Source: Serripes groenlandicus
Lineage: Eukaryota; Mollusca; Bivalvia; Cardiida; Cardiidae
Direction of reading: 5' to 3'
DNA: 64,000 nucleotides
NCBI GenBank assembly: GCA_031761405.1
Contig: JASEVX010000007.1
Location: forward strand, 33,335,677-33,399,676
Positions within the stretch are counted from its first letter, which is position 1; every line of letters starts with the position of its first letter. The position numbers and the translations under genes were made by a program. Positions 1 through 55,364 of this stretch are shown here, one piece after another. Below the pieces are notes generated by a model. That model had not been told where the DNA came from and did no database searches. It worked only from the letters and a program-made list of their open reading frames with translations.

Positions 1-160
1 GTCTTTCACAAAGTAAATAGGTAGCCGATTCCTTGGGAAGAATGTTGTGTCAAGTACTGAGTTGCGAGAAACACAGGAAAAACATAAGGAGAACTTCGGC
101 ACCATGATACTTCTGAAGAAATCCCCCGAAAACAATGTTAAAATGGCCTTAAGTTTAAAT
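1..160 (+). mobile_element. SINE-like tail fragment
   Basis: CTTGGGAAGAATGTTGTGTC...GAGTACTGAG...CAGGAAAAACAT...AGAAC resembles the module at 3475-3600, cut by the window edge. Confidence 0.4.
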
Positions 161-171
161 GAACCATTTAT

Positions 172-475
172 CTTTATTATACCTCCTTCGAAGAAGAGGG
201 GGTATATATAGGAGTCACTGTGTTGGGTTGTCTGTCTGTCGGTCGGCCGGAAGCCATATTTTGTCTGGCCTATTTCTTACAAACCACTGGGTGGAATTCA
301 ATAACATTTTACATGAAGCTTCTATACCAAGAGGAGATGTGCATATCCTAAATGTCTTACAATTGCATGTTATTTAACAGAGTTATGGCCCTTTTACTTA
401 TTAAGTTAAGGTGTAGGTCAAGGTGCTCTTTTGGGGGTATTTATCATCTTCAGTGATAGTTCTAGTTCTGCTTGA
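172..475. repeat. Dispersed element, copy 1 (TATACCTCCTTCGAAG type)
   Basis: Starts with a 5' hairpin (TATACCTCCTTCG...AGAGGGGGTATATA), then a GTCTGTCTGTCGGTCGG microsatellite, then about 220 bp ending TCTAGTT. Same element at 7138-7402 and a remnant at 60953-61032. The ORF over it is not coding. Confidence 0.7.
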
Positions 476-1146
476 TCTCTTTATCATTCTTTTCAATTAT
501 GTATCAAGTTCTTTCAAATTTCTAAATATATATATTTTCAAAGCAGCTTATTGATTCTAAATTATCATAGTAGAATAACCTTTTCCTATGAACAGACACA
601 TTGCTTTTGCTTATCACATCAATGAAAGAAGAAGGCACTTTGCACTGTTCATAATCATCGAAATCATTTAAAATGTAGATACATCATTGACTGTTTAGTT
701 GAAGCCAAAGCTAAGTTTTTTTTAGGAATCCTTTTCTGATTTCCAAGCCTTTTATTTGTCAGTCACCAAGTGATCATGGATATGTAAACTGCTTCTGTGA
801 TGAAACTGAAATACTTTAAAAAAAAAAAACGGCTCAAAGCCCCCAATAAAACAAAACAAACAAACAAGAGTATTTTATTAATGTAAAGAAATTAGAACAA
901 TCTAAATAACACCATTTAAATGAAATCCCGGACCATGTGATGAAGTTGACAACTTAAACTGTGATTCTTTGTTTTACCTACATATTAACCATACTTCATC
1001 CAACATATTTCGTCCTCCTTCAGTCATCACTTTGTCCCCCACTTTTATATGAGTGTGAGGGATGGATGGATTTACCTTTGTCCGTCTGTTGTAAACTTCA
1101 GAATTTGTGTATTATCTCCATCAGTATTTGTCTTACAGTCTTGAAA
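476..1146. other. Intron, no features seen
   Basis: AT-rich single-copy-looking DNA with an A10 run at 819. No exon-like ORF, no recognised repeat. Confidence 0.5.
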
Positions 1147-1285
1147 CTTAACCCATTCCAACAAACGGACGCTTTTCTGAAGCCTATGCAGAAGACTTTT
1201 TGAAAACATTTCTCATTTGCCATCTCTTTTTGCCACAATGTTTTCAACTTTATATAATAATAATACTCTCATTTATTGAGATGAG
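1147..1285 (-). mobile_element. Family A MITE, 3'-truncated
   Basis: Starts TTAACCCATTCC and keeps the left arm and ...TTTTTGCCACAATGTTTTCAAC, but the right terminal repeat is gone. Confidence 0.6.
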
Positions 1286-1569
1286 GATAGTGTGTAGGTT
1301 TTTGCAAGGGGTATGGATTTGGCATTGATGCAGTTATATCCGAGTTACAGAGTCTTGACATTCAATAGTTAAATAGACTGAAGAAGTGGAAGCACCCATG
1401 TTTTATTTGAAGTTTAGTGGCTTCTTATATTCATAGAAGTACAGAATATCTCTATTTCTCAATCTTTCACAGATTGTAGCGTTTTATATTATGAATAGTT
1501 AAACATTGGAAATATGGGATTACCGGTACTCTTGTAGTAAATAATTAGTGTAGAAGTTTGACTTGAACA

Positions 1570-1773
1570 GGTTGCCACATGCAGATTCATTTTGCAGCAG
1601 ACCATTTTTGATAACATTGCGACAAGAGAAGAAATTGCTCTTTATGACCAATTTCTTCTTTCCCCATAATGTTTTAAACTCAATTTAGTAATAGCACTTT
1701 CATTTATATAGATTTTCAATTCTCCCTTTTAAAGTTGTCTGCTGCAGATTTGTTGTATGTGGGAAAAGGTTAA
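1570..1773 (-). mobile_element. Family A MITE, old, left end degraded
   Basis: Left TTAA is lost; hairpin arms are imperfect; right end TTGTTGTATGTGGGAAAAGG then TTAA is intact. Confidence 0.7.
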
Positions 1774-2072
1774 GAATACAGTATACTCCTCATTTGGCTA
1801 CATGGATAATTGAACCTTTAGCTGCAGTCATTACCCCCATCAAATAATTACCTGCTATTTTTATAGTCATCTCTTTTCTAAAACTTTGGAATAGCATAAG
1901 GTGGAAGTTTGAAGTATAGTTTTGTGGATAAATTGATAATTTTAAGCAATGTTTCATAAATTAAAAAAGTCCACACCTGCGAAAAAAAATAAAAAAAAGA
2001 CCTGTCAAATATTAATCCTTTCTCATAAAAGAATACCTACATCAGTCAACTGAGACATATTACCTGATATTA

Positions 2073-2189
2073 TTAACCCTTTCCTACATACAACAAATCA
2101 GCAGCAGACGACTTTGAAAACATCTAGAATTCATTTGGAAAATCTTTAAGTACTGAAAAGAGTTGCGTCTATAGGTTGGAAAGGGTTAA
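2073..2189 (+). mobile_element. Family A MITE, internally deleted (117 bp)
   Basis: Both TTAA ends and the left CAGCAGACGACTTTGAAAAC remain, but the hairpin segment and right subterminal repeat are missing. Confidence 0.7.
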
Positions 2190-2237
2190 CCTGACACTGA
2201 ACTCATACAAAGGTTAATATTATATTGTGTATCAGTT

Positions 2238-2595
2238 ATACCTTTCCTACATGCATCAAATTTGCAGCAGAAAACTTAAGGAATATCTAGACAAAAATAT
2301 GATAAATTATGCTACCAGTTATTGAAAGTATGATTATTGAATAGAGTTGCAAATACTATTCTGGCAAAGGTCGTCTGCTTTCCCATTTATACACGCTTTC
2401 TGATGCCTCTGCAGTAGCCGACTTTTGAAAAGATTGTGACAAAAGGAGAAATTGCTTAACAATTGAACAATTTCTCCTTTTACCACAATGTTTTCAACTT
2501 TTTCTAAGCAGTAATACCTTCATCTATAGAGATGTTCTGTGTTTTTGCCTAAACGTTTTCTGCTGCAGATTTGCAGTAAGTGGGTGAGGGTAAAA
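2238..2595. mobile_element. Two degraded family A MITEs, + then -
   Basis: A + oriented copy (2238-2378) lacking its hairpin runs into a - oriented copy (2379-2595) with hairpin ...GGAGAAATTGCTTAACAATT... and a mutated right end GTGGGTGAGGG. Confidence 0.6.
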
Positions 2596-2954
2596 GGTCT
2601 ACTGTTGTCATATAATAGCAAAGATGAAATTATTTTGAGAAGTAATTACAACATTTCCAATGTTAACAGGTCAATGTTGTTGTGTTTATAATAGCAAAGA
2701 TGAAATACTTTTGACAAATTAAACAACATTTCCAATGTTAACTTGAAATCAGCTGTCCATTAAAATGATGATGTTTGCCAAAAATCTTGCATGAATAAAG
2801 AGTGTCTACCTAGAATGTTTAGTTTGTATTAATTCAGTTTGGCATTGTTAATTAATACACCTATTTATGAAAACTTGGACTTAATTTGCATGGCCATTTG
2901 CCTTCCCATTTAAAAAAAATATTACAATCTTAATTTTTTAACTTTAATCATACT

Positions 2955-3063
2955 GAGCGTTTAAAAAGAGAAATTGTTTGTTATGAGCAAGCAATTTATA
3001 TTTCCCTACAATGTTTTCAAAAGTCGTCTGCTACACAAGATAGAATATTTGTATCGGGTTAAG
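2955..3063 (+). mobile_element. Family A MITE fragment (hairpin and right arm)
   Basis: Contains GAGAAATTG...GCAATTT, CAATGTTTTCAAAAGTCGTC and a mutated GGGTTAA end. Confidence 0.5.
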
Positions 3064-3474
3064 GGGTGTAATCAAAATATCCTAAATTATGGTATTATGG
3101 ATAATTATTTACAAAATAAAATAATATATTTTTTATTGTTTCTTGGCGCTCATACTTAGATGGATACTAATTCATGCCTTGCATACATTGTTGCTATGGT
3201 AATGCAGGGTTCCAGATAAAGAGAGTAAATTATTCCCTTTTATGGGTCCGAAATATATGTCATGTACCATATCATCTTATATTCATGTTCTTTTGGTCAT
3301 TATCATACTCGAGAGGCCTCCAGGATACTATAGTCCTTTTTGTCTGCTGTAACAGAATTGGTGTAACCCGTGCCACCAGTATGGAGTCGGGTCAGCTTCG
3401 TCTGACAAGACTATGTACTGTTGGCTGATCAACCCTACATTTTTAGCATGTCTTGTCTTTCGAAGAAAAATTGC

Positions 3475-3602
3475 TTGGGAAGATTGTTGTGTGGAGTACT
3501 GGTGTGAGAAAACCAGGAAATGCATGAGTAGGTGAACTGGCCGCCGTGATATAACTGAGAAATTGTTAAAAACGGCGTTAAACCCCAATCAATCAATCAA
3601 TA
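3475..3602 (+). mobile_element. SINE tail module with (CAAT)n end
   Basis: GTAGGTGAACTGGCCGCCGT, GATATAACTGAGAAATTGTT, then GGCGTTAAACCCCAATCAAT. The TTAA in this tail is the target used by family A at 23158 and 23978. Confidence 0.65.
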
Positions 3603-3609
3603 TCGAAGA

Positions 3610-3830
3610 AAAAGGTTGGACTATTGTGATATCTATCCTTGGCGGCGTCTGCGTCACAAAACTTGAACCTTACCTCAAAACTCAAGCAGTGTTCAACACT
3701 TTCAAATGAGACTTGGTACACATGTTCTAAGGAACAAAACTCATGTCTATACCAAATCTCATAACTCTGGCTTTAATAATTATTCAGATGAGCATTGGCG
3801 TTCGCCCTGCGACACTCTTGTTATCTTCAG
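3610..3830. repeat. Dispersed bivalve-type repeat
   Basis: GGACTATTGTGATATCTATC...GGCGGCGTCTGCGTCACAAA...ACTCTTGTTATC; ends with ACTCTTGTT like the other tandem-core elements. A similar module recurs at 15400-16320. Confidence 0.5.
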
Positions 3831-4139
3831 ATTTCCTTGAATAGACTGGACAACTCCATTTTAATAATTCAGCATTGAAAGCTTAAGGACTATATGGTGA
3901 ACAATGAGGATCCTGATAAGTCTGCACAGAGCTGTAGGCTGATCTGAATCATCACTGGCCATGAAGTCATTAAGGTTGAATTGTGTTTGATACAGATCTC
4001 ATTATAAATACGCTGTTGAAATTGATTCTTTGCTTCATGAACAAAACCGTGGATGTGTCTGCAGCAGATGACTTGACTTCATTGTAGAAAAGGTGAAATT
4101 GCTAAAAACGAGTTGGGTCATACCAAAGACTTTAAAAAT

Positions 4140-4312
4140 GGTAGTAATGGCTGCCCTCCTTGGCGCTCAGGGTTGTGGGGTTAGCATTACGACAATGGCT
4201 GGTGTCAGGCTAAATGGACCGGAAGTACTGGTAACTTACCCAGGAAATGTTGTGATATAACTGAACAATTGTTGAAAGCGGCTTAAAACATGAAATGATC
4301 AATCAATCCTTT
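4140..4312 (+). mobile_element. SINE-like element with CAAT tail
   Basis: Middle CGGAAGTACTGGTAACTTAC, tail GTTGAAAGCGGCTTAAAAC, end AATGATCAATCAATC. The head is not a clear tRNA. Confidence 0.5.
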
Positions 4313-4699
4313 TCTAACAATACTTTACATTCTTTAAAGACACTTTCCTTTTTCACCCCGTAACATTTCTTACTTAATACGTTTTCAAAGCAGACAACAT
4401 TATTTTGCTCCAAAAACTGGGGGAAAGATTTATTTTGTTCTCTTTGAATAGAGGTTACAGGGCAATTGATTTATTCTGTTTTGAAACATGCTGCCATTCA
4501 TGTAATATTTTTCTAATATTGTACCTTAATTTTCACTTCATATTTTCTGTGTGATTTTGGTTCATTTAATTTGCATGCTTAATGTTAATTTGTCATGTGA
4601 TTATAAGATGTCCAAATTAATTCACCAATTTATATTCTCCGGACCAAATTGATGCACTGACTATGCAAATAAGTACAGTGAAGATGCTTGTAAAAAATA

Positions 4700-4923
4700 T
4701 TAACCCTTTCCCTCATATAGACGCTTTCTGACGCCTCTGCAGCAGATGGCTATTTGAAAACATAGTGACAAAAGAAGAAATTGCACAAAACGTGCAATTT
4801 CTCCTTTTGCCACAATGTTTTCCACTTTTAGTCATAGGTTATCCATTCAATTATAAAGATTTTCTATTTTTTGGCAAAACAAAGTCGTCTGCTGCAGAAT
4901 TGTCTTATGAGGGAAAGGGTTAA
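4700..4923 (-). mobile_element. Family A MITE, nearly complete (224 bp)
   Basis: Perfect CCCTTTCCCTCATA left end, hairpin stem GCAC/GTGC, right end TATGAGGGAAAGGG. Its right TTAA is also the left TTAA of the next element. Confidence 0.88.
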
Positions 4924-5226
4924 CCTTTTCCCTGTTGGGTAAAGAAAAAAAAAATCTTGGGTCCATAAAGTAGACAAGTTTTGAAAACATTGTCGGAAAA
5001 AGCAAATTTTCCTGTCCACATACAAAAAATCTAAAGCAGACGACGTTGAAAATATCTTGTTAAAGATATTTTGTTAACCTGTATAAATGAAAGTTGAATC
5101 ATTGAATACAGTTGAAAACATTGTAGCAAAAGGATCATAATGAGCATTCTCCTATTACCACAATGTTTTCAAAATTCGTCCGCTGCAGAGACATCTGTAA
5201 GCATCTGTATGTGGGACAGGGTTAAT
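4920..5226 (+). mobile_element. Family A MITE, degraded, abutting previous copy
   Basis: Left end TTAACCTTTTCCC, extra internal sequence with a second AGCAGACGACGTTGAAAA motif (perhaps two merged copies), right end GTGGGACAGGG then TTAA. Confidence 0.6.
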
Positions 5227-5359
5227 ATTAATTGACTGACGTACATCTTTGAACTAAATTGGTTTTCACATGAATGTTTTAATTGGTGAATTGATGCATG
5301 TTTAAATCCTGTGACAATTATAAATTCTTCAGCATGCTATTGTCTCTGCTGTTCTTCAG

Positions 5360-48571
<43,212 letters not shown>

Positions 48572-48800
48572 TGGAGTGAGGAAAAGTGTATTTGAAGATC
48601 ACCATCAATGGATGAAAGGTCAAAGGTTATAGGGAAATGTGCCAAACGTTTACAGATAAATTGGGTCAATACAGAATGGACTCTACCCGTTACCTCTCAA
48701 CAAGCTGTCTATTAGACTCTTCCAAATTGACAACACCAAAAAAAGGAAAGAATGATGTAGAAATTGCAGCAAATAAATGTCAAGTTCTGTAATGCAATGA
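48572..48800 (+). other. MAGI: Probable 3' UTR and poly(A) signal of MAGI long isoform
   Basis: Non-repetitive sequence follows the stop, with an AATAAA hexamer at 48772-48777. Cleavage would be expected 10-30 nt later. From about 48800 a degraded family A fragment appears, which fits the transcript ending near there. Other downstream signals could also be used. Confidence 0.5.
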
Positions 48801-49060
48801 AAACAATTTGATGGAAGGGAAAATGCTTATTAAGGCCAGTTTCTTCATTTTCCGGAATGTTTTCACAAATTGTCCTTTGTGAAGTGGTCAATACTGATAT
48901 TTAATTAGGGAAATGGTTTAGAGCTGTGATGACTGATTAAGACAAGAGGAGGGGTGAGGAAAGTCACTACAGCCAAAGAATGGTTCCAGATAACAGAGCT
49001 CTAGAGATGGTGGATTCAACACGTCTTTGCCACACAAAACCAGCCTTGTTACTTTCATTA

Positions 49061-49190
49061 AATAACCCATTCCATCTTGCAGACGCAGTTTGACTCATGT
49101 GCAGCAGACAACTTTTGAAAACATTGCGGGTAAAGAAGATATTGCTTATATTCAGTTGATCTTTTTCCTACAATGTTTTTAACACTTTGT
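49061..49190 (-). mobile_element. Family A MITE, right half missing
   Basis: ATAACCCATTCCATCTTGCA, GTGCAGCAGACAACTTTTGA, then a decayed hairpin. Confidence 0.55.
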
Positions 49191-49393
49191 CTGTGTTTTA
49201 AAAGTTGTTAGCCGAAGGGATATCAAATGGCATATCTATTATGGAATGGATGTAAGCTTTGTTTTCAGCTGAAGAGAGAAATCTATGAGAGAAGCAGACA
49301 TTGTTCGTCATGAGCAATGGCTTGCCTTCCCTGATGATTGTTTTCAGGGACTTCAAGAAATGTCATAGTGTGAATGAACAGTTTGAGTTGTAG

Positions 49394-50110
49394 TTATCCC
49401 TTTCCCTCATATAGATGCTTTCTGATGCCTCTGCAAGAGACGACTTTTCAAAACATTGTGGCAAAAGAAGAAATTGCTCATAATGAGCAATTTCTCCTTT
49501 TGCTACAATGTCTTCCACTTTTAGTCATTTGTTATACATTCAATTATAGAGATTTTCAAGTTTTGACAAAATATGTTTAAAGTGGTCTGCTGCAGATATG
49601 CTGTATGTGGGAAAGGGATAAACCTTGATATTTGATTGAAAAAGTTACTGGGATTTATGTTATAACGCATTATAAACCCTTTCCTGCATACAACAAATCT
49701 GCAGCAGATGCCATCTAGGCAACAAACAGTATGTAAATTCTCTGTTATTGATAGTATACTTATTTAATAGAATTGAAAACATTGTGGCAAAAGGAGATAT
49801 TACTAATGAGCAGTTCCTTCTTTAGCCACTATCTTTTCAAAAGTTGTCAGATGCATCTGCATGTGGGATGGGTTATTAACCCTTTCTCACTTGCAGACGC
49901 ATTCCGACGCATTTGCATTTGCAGCAGACGACTTTTGAAAACATTGTGGCAAAAGGAGAAATTGCTCATGATGAGCAATTTCCCCTTTTGGCCCAATGTT
50001 TTCAACTCTATTTAATGATTAGAAACTTATTTATGGAGATATTTCACAATTTTGCCAATAAGTTTTCAAAGTCGTCTGTTCCAGAATTGTTGTATGTGGG
50101 AAAGGGTTAA
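49394..50110. mobile_element. Three family A MITEs in a row (-, +, -)
   Basis: 49394-49621 (TATCCCTTTCCCTCATATAG to GTATGTGGGAAAGGG-ATAA); 49672-49875, internally shortened + copy; 49876-50110 (TTAACCCTTTCTCACTTGCA, a duplicated CATTTGCATTTGCAGC, hairpin GCTCATGATGAGC, right TTGTATGTGGGAAAGGG-TTAA). Confidence 0.85.
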
Positions 50111-50260
50111 AACCTTAATGATATGGAACTTGTGTGACATGCAGTTATTATTTAAATTTATCAAATTCAGCTCTAAGCCTGACATTTTCAACATGATGTT
50201 TATACATTACTACTTCATAGAAAAAGATAGCTATGAGCAATCCCTAGAAACTAGATGCAG

Positions 50261-50488
50261 TTAACCTTTTCCCTCATATAGACACTTTCTGATGCCTCTG
50301 CAGCAGACAGCTTTTTGAAAACATGGACAAAAGAAGAAATTGCTCAAAACGAGCAATTTCTCCTTTTGACACAATGTTTTCCACTTTCAGTCATAGGTTA
50401 TCCATTCAATTATAGAGATTTTCTATGTTTTGACACAATATGTTCAAAGTCGTCTGCTGCAGAATTGTTGTATGAGAGTGAGGGTTAA
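50261..50488 (-). mobile_element. Family A MITE, complete (228 bp)
   Basis: TTAACCTTTTCCCTCATATA left, GCTC/GAGC hairpin, right TTGTATGAGAGTGAGGG-TTAA. Confidence 0.9.
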
Positions 50489-50602
50489 AGCTGGTTTGCA
50501 TGAAGTCATCATATTATGAAAATAAACTAGGCGAGTACTTTGGGTAGGGAATTTATCCTATATAGACTTAAAATAGGAACAATAGATATTTTCAATTTTG
50601 TT

Positions 50603-51134
50603 TTAACCCTTTCCCACATACAACAAATCTGCAGCAGATGTCTTTGAAACATCTTGGCAAAAATATGAAAAATATCTATAAATAAAACTATTATCATTAA
50701 ATTGAGTTGAAAACATTCTGACAAAAGTAGAAATTACTCCAGATCGGAGACGTTGAATGTCGTTTGAGGGAAAGTCAACATTATCTTGACTGTGCCATAA
50801 GAAAATGATCTTGCAAATAAGTTATCAACTTAGACCAAGATTAGTCTGTCTGCAGCAGATGTGTCAAAATACGTCTGCCAATGGAAGATGTTTAAATCTT
50901 ACGCATTATCCCTTTCCCACATACAGTAGATCTGCAGCAGACGACTTTGAAAACATAGTGACAAAAACTTGAATAATCTCCATGAAAGATAGCTTAATTG
51001 TTATATAAAGTTGAAAACATTTTGGCCAAAGGAGATATTGCTCATCATTAGCAATTTCTAATTTGGCCACAATGTTTTCAAAAGTGGTCTGCTTCTATTG
51101 CGTCAAAATGGGTCTGCAGGAGGGAAAGGGTTAA
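50603..51134 (+). mobile_element. Two family A MITEs, + and +
   Basis: 50603-50895 has a foreign about 95-nt stretch in place of the hairpin 3' arm and a weak right end. 50908-51134 is complete: TATCCCTTTCCCACATACAG to GGGTCTGCAGGAGGGAAAGG-GTTAA. Confidence 0.78.
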
Positions 51135-51314
51135 AAAAAGTTAGTTGCTGTTTGGCATGGCTGATTTGTACCTAACATTTAGTATACAGACCAAATACTT
51201 GAAATACTTGTGATAGTGATTTGTACATTTTGTATTTCAAATTTGGTGATATTTTTACTAATACTACAGCATTTCTGTGTTAAAAGGAAGGGAGCCAGTA
51301 CTAGTGAAGCTTGT

Positions 51315-51494
51315 AGTTCAATTATAGACAGACCTGTGGTCATTTCATATTGGTCAATGTGGGTGTTACAACACAGTTCAATTATAGACAGACCTGTGGT
51401 CATTTCATATTGGTCAATATGGGTGTTACAATACAGTTCAATTATAGACAGACCTGTGGTCATTTCATATTGGTCAATGTGGGTGTTACAGCAT
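51315..51494. repeat. 60-bp minisatellite, three copies
   Basis: AGTTCAATTATAGACAGACC at 51315, 51375 and 51435, exactly 60 bp apart and almost identical. Open on both strands because 60 is divisible by three. Confidence 0.95.
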
Positions 51495-51564
51495 AGTTAT
51501 GGTTTTTCAAATACAGACATGTCACCTGCTGACATTTCTAAGATTTTAAGAAAGAACGCACAGA

Positions 51565-51740
51565 TTAACACTGTCCCACATACAAACGCTTAATGACGAC
51601 TTTTAAAATATGGTGGCAATATGGAAAAAATACTTCATTATGAACAATTTCTCCTTTTGTCACAATGTTTTCAACTTTATTCAATAACTGGTCTTTTAAA
51701 GTCATCTGCTGCAGATTAGTTGTATGTGGGGAAGGGTTAA
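51565..51740 (-). mobile_element. Family A MITE, internally shortened
   Basis: TTAACACTGTCCCACATACA left, right TTGTATGTGGGGAAGGG-TTAA. Confidence 0.78.
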
Positions 51741-52091
51741 TTCTGTGATTGATTCGAGTGTAATTTGGTCTGGTGAAGATTGTGACACATCAGGTGACAT
51801 GCCCAAGGGTGAAGTTGCCTCAGGTCTGAATAGATAAGGCTAGCGAAACAAACAGACAGCTACTTAGTTTTGCTGTCTGGAATAAGTATGAACAGTTAGA
51901 TATCTATATTTCTGAACTTTTTACTGTCATATGTATATAGGTCATATAAACAATAGCTGTCAGAATTCATTCATGTTGAATTATTACTCCTTTACTAAGT
52001 TTAGGACTTGACAAAGTTTTCTCTTTAGGAATTGAGTTTTGTTTTCCTGTTTCTGAGATTCTATTTCAGTTTCTTGTTCAAGCAATTGCAA
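51741..52091. other. No feature recognised
   Basis: AT-rich, apparently unique DNA downstream of MAGI; no ORF or repeat supported. Confidence 0.45.
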
Positions 52092-52410
52092 TTAAACCCT
52101 ATCCAACTTGTAGACACTTTTTGACTCATCTGTAGCAGACGACTTTTTAAAACATTTTGTCTTTTTGCAGCAATGTTTTCAAATGTTTTCAATAATTATA
52201 TTTCATTTAAGATTGTCCATATTTTTGCAACAATGTTTTCAAAGTCTTATGCTGCAGATCTGTTGCATGCTGTTCCCTTATACGATTATTCTGCAGCAGA
52301 CGACTTTGAACATATTTCGTCAAAAATTAGAAAATCTCTAAAATCACTGTTTTCAAAAAGCTGTCTGCTGCAGAGGCATCAGAAAGCCTCTATATTAGGG
52401 AAAGGGTTAA
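52092..52410. mobile_element. Two merged family A MITEs (- then +)
   Basis: TTAAACCCTATCCAACTTGT...GCTGCAGATCTGTTGCATGC joins directly to GTTCCCTTATACGATTATTC...TATATTAGGGAAAGGG-TTAA; hairpins deleted in both. Confidence 0.75.
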
Positions 52411-52584
52411 TGTGAAGTAAATAGACATTGTTTCAAGGTTTGTGTTTTATACGGTTGTGAAACTTAAAAGTTGTGAAAGTTTTGACATCCTTACATTTAT
52501 ATATTTGATTTCAACATTGTCACTTGTTCTATTCCCCTATTTGTGTCCTTCATATTTGTTGTAAAAGGTCCTTGTTTTGATAAT

Positions 52585-52816
52585 ATAACCCTTTTCTACA
52601 TATAGGCACTTTCTGATGCCTCTGCAGCAGACGACATTTAAAAACATTGTGGCAAAAGGTGAAATTGCTCATAATGAGTAATTTCTTCTTTTGCAATAAT
52701 TTTTTCAACTTGATTTGACGATTTAACTCTCATATTTTGATTTTTTTTTTTCACAATTTTGCAATGACGTTTTCAATGTCATCTGCAGCAGATTTGATAT
52801 ATGTAGGAAAGAGTTA
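52585..52816 (-). mobile_element. Family A MITE, complete, right end diverged
   Basis: ATAACCCTTTTCTACATATA left, hairpin GCTCATAATGAGT, right ATATATGTAGGAAAGAG-TTAG. Confidence 0.8.
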
Positions 52817-53118
52817 GATAATGATTTCCATAGCTATGATTGTAGAAGAAGACTTTTGAACAAAGTTGGAACAAATTATACCATTTCTATTATTTTTTTT
52901 AACTATTAAATTGGATCCATTTGATTGCAAATGAGGTGAAAATTTTAATAAATTCTTTTCTTAACCATTAATCCTGATATGATATTTTAAGTGTGTCTGC
53001 TTTCTTAGCACTTTGGGAAAATAGGTTATATTTCAAATAATGGAAGTATAGTTTTGAAAAAGAGTTGAAAGTATTGGTACAATTTGTCTGAATCAGGGGA
53101 AACGTTCACTAAATCAAG

Positions 53119-53308
53119 TCAACCCTCTCCAGCAGACAACACAATTGTAGCAGCAACTTTGAAAATATGTTGTACAAAATATTGAAACTCCCTGTAAAGT
53201 AAAGATTAATTATTAAATAAACATAAACATTTCTCCTTCTGCGACAATGTTTTGAAAATTCCTCTGCTTCCGAGTATTCAGGAAGCATCTATATTTGGGA
53301 AAGGGTTA
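53119..53308 (+). mobile_element. Family A MITE, degraded
   Basis: TCAACCCTCTCCAGCAGACA left, right TATATTTGGGAAAGGG-TTAA; hairpin 5' arm lost. Confidence 0.65.
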
Positions 53309-53309
53309 A

Positions 53310-53878
53310 AATATAACTAACCTACAGTAATTTGCACTTTTAAGGCTCGATTTCTAAAAGCTTACATTTTTCACAGAAACATTTTTCTTTGTACGTTTTT
53401 TAGAAGTACCTTTTTCAAAAGTTAACTTGCAGTCATAACTGAGGGGAATATGTTGATTAAAACAGCTATTGTCAGTATTGTCTGTGTCCAATACAGATTG
53501 TTCAATCTATGCAGCTTTTTTTTTTTTGGTATATATTTGGAAAAGAAATTATTGTGCAATATAAATACAAGCTCTATCAGTGTTGTGCATGGCTTTATTT
53601 TTTGATATGTTATCTTTTTCAATTTACATTTCAATGCATTTGGATATCATCAGAAAGGTCATAAATTGTATTTCATTTTTCTTGTTGCATAGCTAGCTAA
53701 CAATGTCCGAATTTGTTCAAACTTTAGTAGATATTTATGTTGAAGTGTGGCTATTACAAACATCTTTGAATCAGTCTGTGCAAGAAGGTTCAAACTGGCA
53801 ACTCTGTACGGTGTACGTTGAGATCACCCTGTCCATCTGCCCAGTGTTATCCGAATCAACACACTTTGACAGTGTCCT
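53310..53878. other. No feature recognised
   Basis: AT-rich, repeat-poor DNA with T10 and T8 tracts. A 70-aa minus-strand frame has no support. Confidence 0.45.
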
Positions 53879-54108
53879 TTAACCCTTTCCCTCATACAAC
53901 AATTCTGCAGCAGATGACTTTAAACATATTTTGTCAAAAATGAGAAAATCTCTATAATTGAATGAATAACCTATGACTAAAAGTGGAAAACATTGTGGCA
54001 AAAGGAGAAATTGCTTGTTTTGAGCAATTTCTTCTTTTGTCACTATGTTTTCAAAAAGCCGTCTGCTGCAGAGGCTTCGAAAAGTGTCTATATGAGGGAA
54101 AGGGTTAA
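53879..54108 (+). mobile_element. Family A MITE, intact 230 bp
   Basis: Perfect ends, GCTT/GAGC hairpin. Confidence 0.92.
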
Positions 54109-54140
54109 AAAACTTGTATAAGTGATATTAGCTGTCCCAC

Positions 54141-54343
54141 TAGAAAACCAACATTATGACCTCTGCGTAATGTGTTGACCCAGATCAGCCTGCGCAGTCC
54201 GCACAGACTGATTCGGGCAGACACATTCCGTCTTGGGGATAGAGGTATAGAGTAATGATTCCTGAAACAGAAGAACCCACAGAAGGGGAAAGGTGTCATT
54301 CTGGGTCGATACTTTCCGCAGAGTCCTCAATGTTAGTTTTCTC
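54141..54343. mobile_element. Family C palindromic MITE, copy 2
   Basis: TAGAAAACCAACATTATGAC / CAATGTTAGTTTTCTC ends; GACCCAGATCAGCCTGCGCA inner arm. Part of the right inner arm is deleted (203 bp). Confidence 0.8.
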
Positions 54344-54734
54344 GCGGGACGGCTCATTTGTGAAAAGTGTAGACCTAGATCAGACTGCTCACAGAAGACG
54401 ACTTGTACCTTATCCCATGGACAGGCTCCTTTACGATCATTGGTCTGGTCAATTGGGCAACTTTCCTAATACAGACTTCTGATGCATTTATCGATGACTA
54501 TGAAAACATTGCGGAAAAATAGGAGTACTTGCTGGAAACAGGCAATTCCCTCATGACTTACCGGGCCTGTGTCTAATGAGAGATTGTGCTGACTACTACC
54601 CTATCCTTTGTATTGGCATTGTCATCCATGCCAGCCAGCATTGCTAAATGTTTAAGTTTTGTGTTTTATTTTTTATTTGCCTCCAATCGCAAAGCTCTTT
54701 TGTCTACAACTGACTTGTCTTCAGCTATGTTTCC

Positions 54735-54966
54735 TTAACCCTTTCCCTCATATATCAATTCTGCAGCAGACGACTTTGAACATTGCTTTGTCAAAAAAAT
54801 GGAAAATCACTTTAATTGAAAGGATAACTTATGACTAAAAATGGAAAACATTGTGGCAAAAGTAGAAATTGCTCATCTTGAGCAATTTCTTCTTTTAGTC
54901 ACTGTTTTCAAAAAAGTTGTCTGCTGCAGGGGCGTCAGAAAGCGTCTATATGAGGGAAAGGGTTAA
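54735..54966 (+). mobile_element. Family A MITE, complete (232 bp)
   Basis: TTAACCCTTTCCCTCATATA left, hairpin GCTCATCTTGAGC, right TATATGAGGGAAAGGG-TTAA. Confidence 0.91.
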
Positions 54967-55364
54967 TAGTACTTCAAATTTCCTTAATCTGAAAATATAA
55001 ACCAAAAATGATACACCATGATAAGAGGAAATAGTGAGAAATCAGAAATTGTTAATTTTGCACAATTTATCCATTTTCTTCAATAATTTCTGTATTAGGA
55101 ACGGGTGAAGAGTTTTAAATCTAATTTCAATTTTAGTACTTATATAATATTGCATACATTTTACGGGTTGGTATTTATTATGAAGTAGAAACGGTAGGCT
55201 GTATCCAAGGACAGAAATAGAATAGTACCCTATGAAAAATAGTTCAAAGTTTTAGATAAAACTTGATTGTTTCTCAATTCTGGGGTAAAATAATTTAAAA
55301 CTTTGTCTGCATTGAAATCATCAAAGGAAAAATGTTACATCTTGCAAATTATAACTTTTGATAA

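Noticed and set aside
1..5359. WW or guanylate-kinase exons of MAGI
   Set aside because: Searched for WW (LPxGWE) and GuK motifs in this stretch and found none; those exons should lie upstream of the window.
51179..51593. Repetitive ORFs on both strands (94 and 127 aa)
   Set aside because: Explained by three exact 60-bp units.
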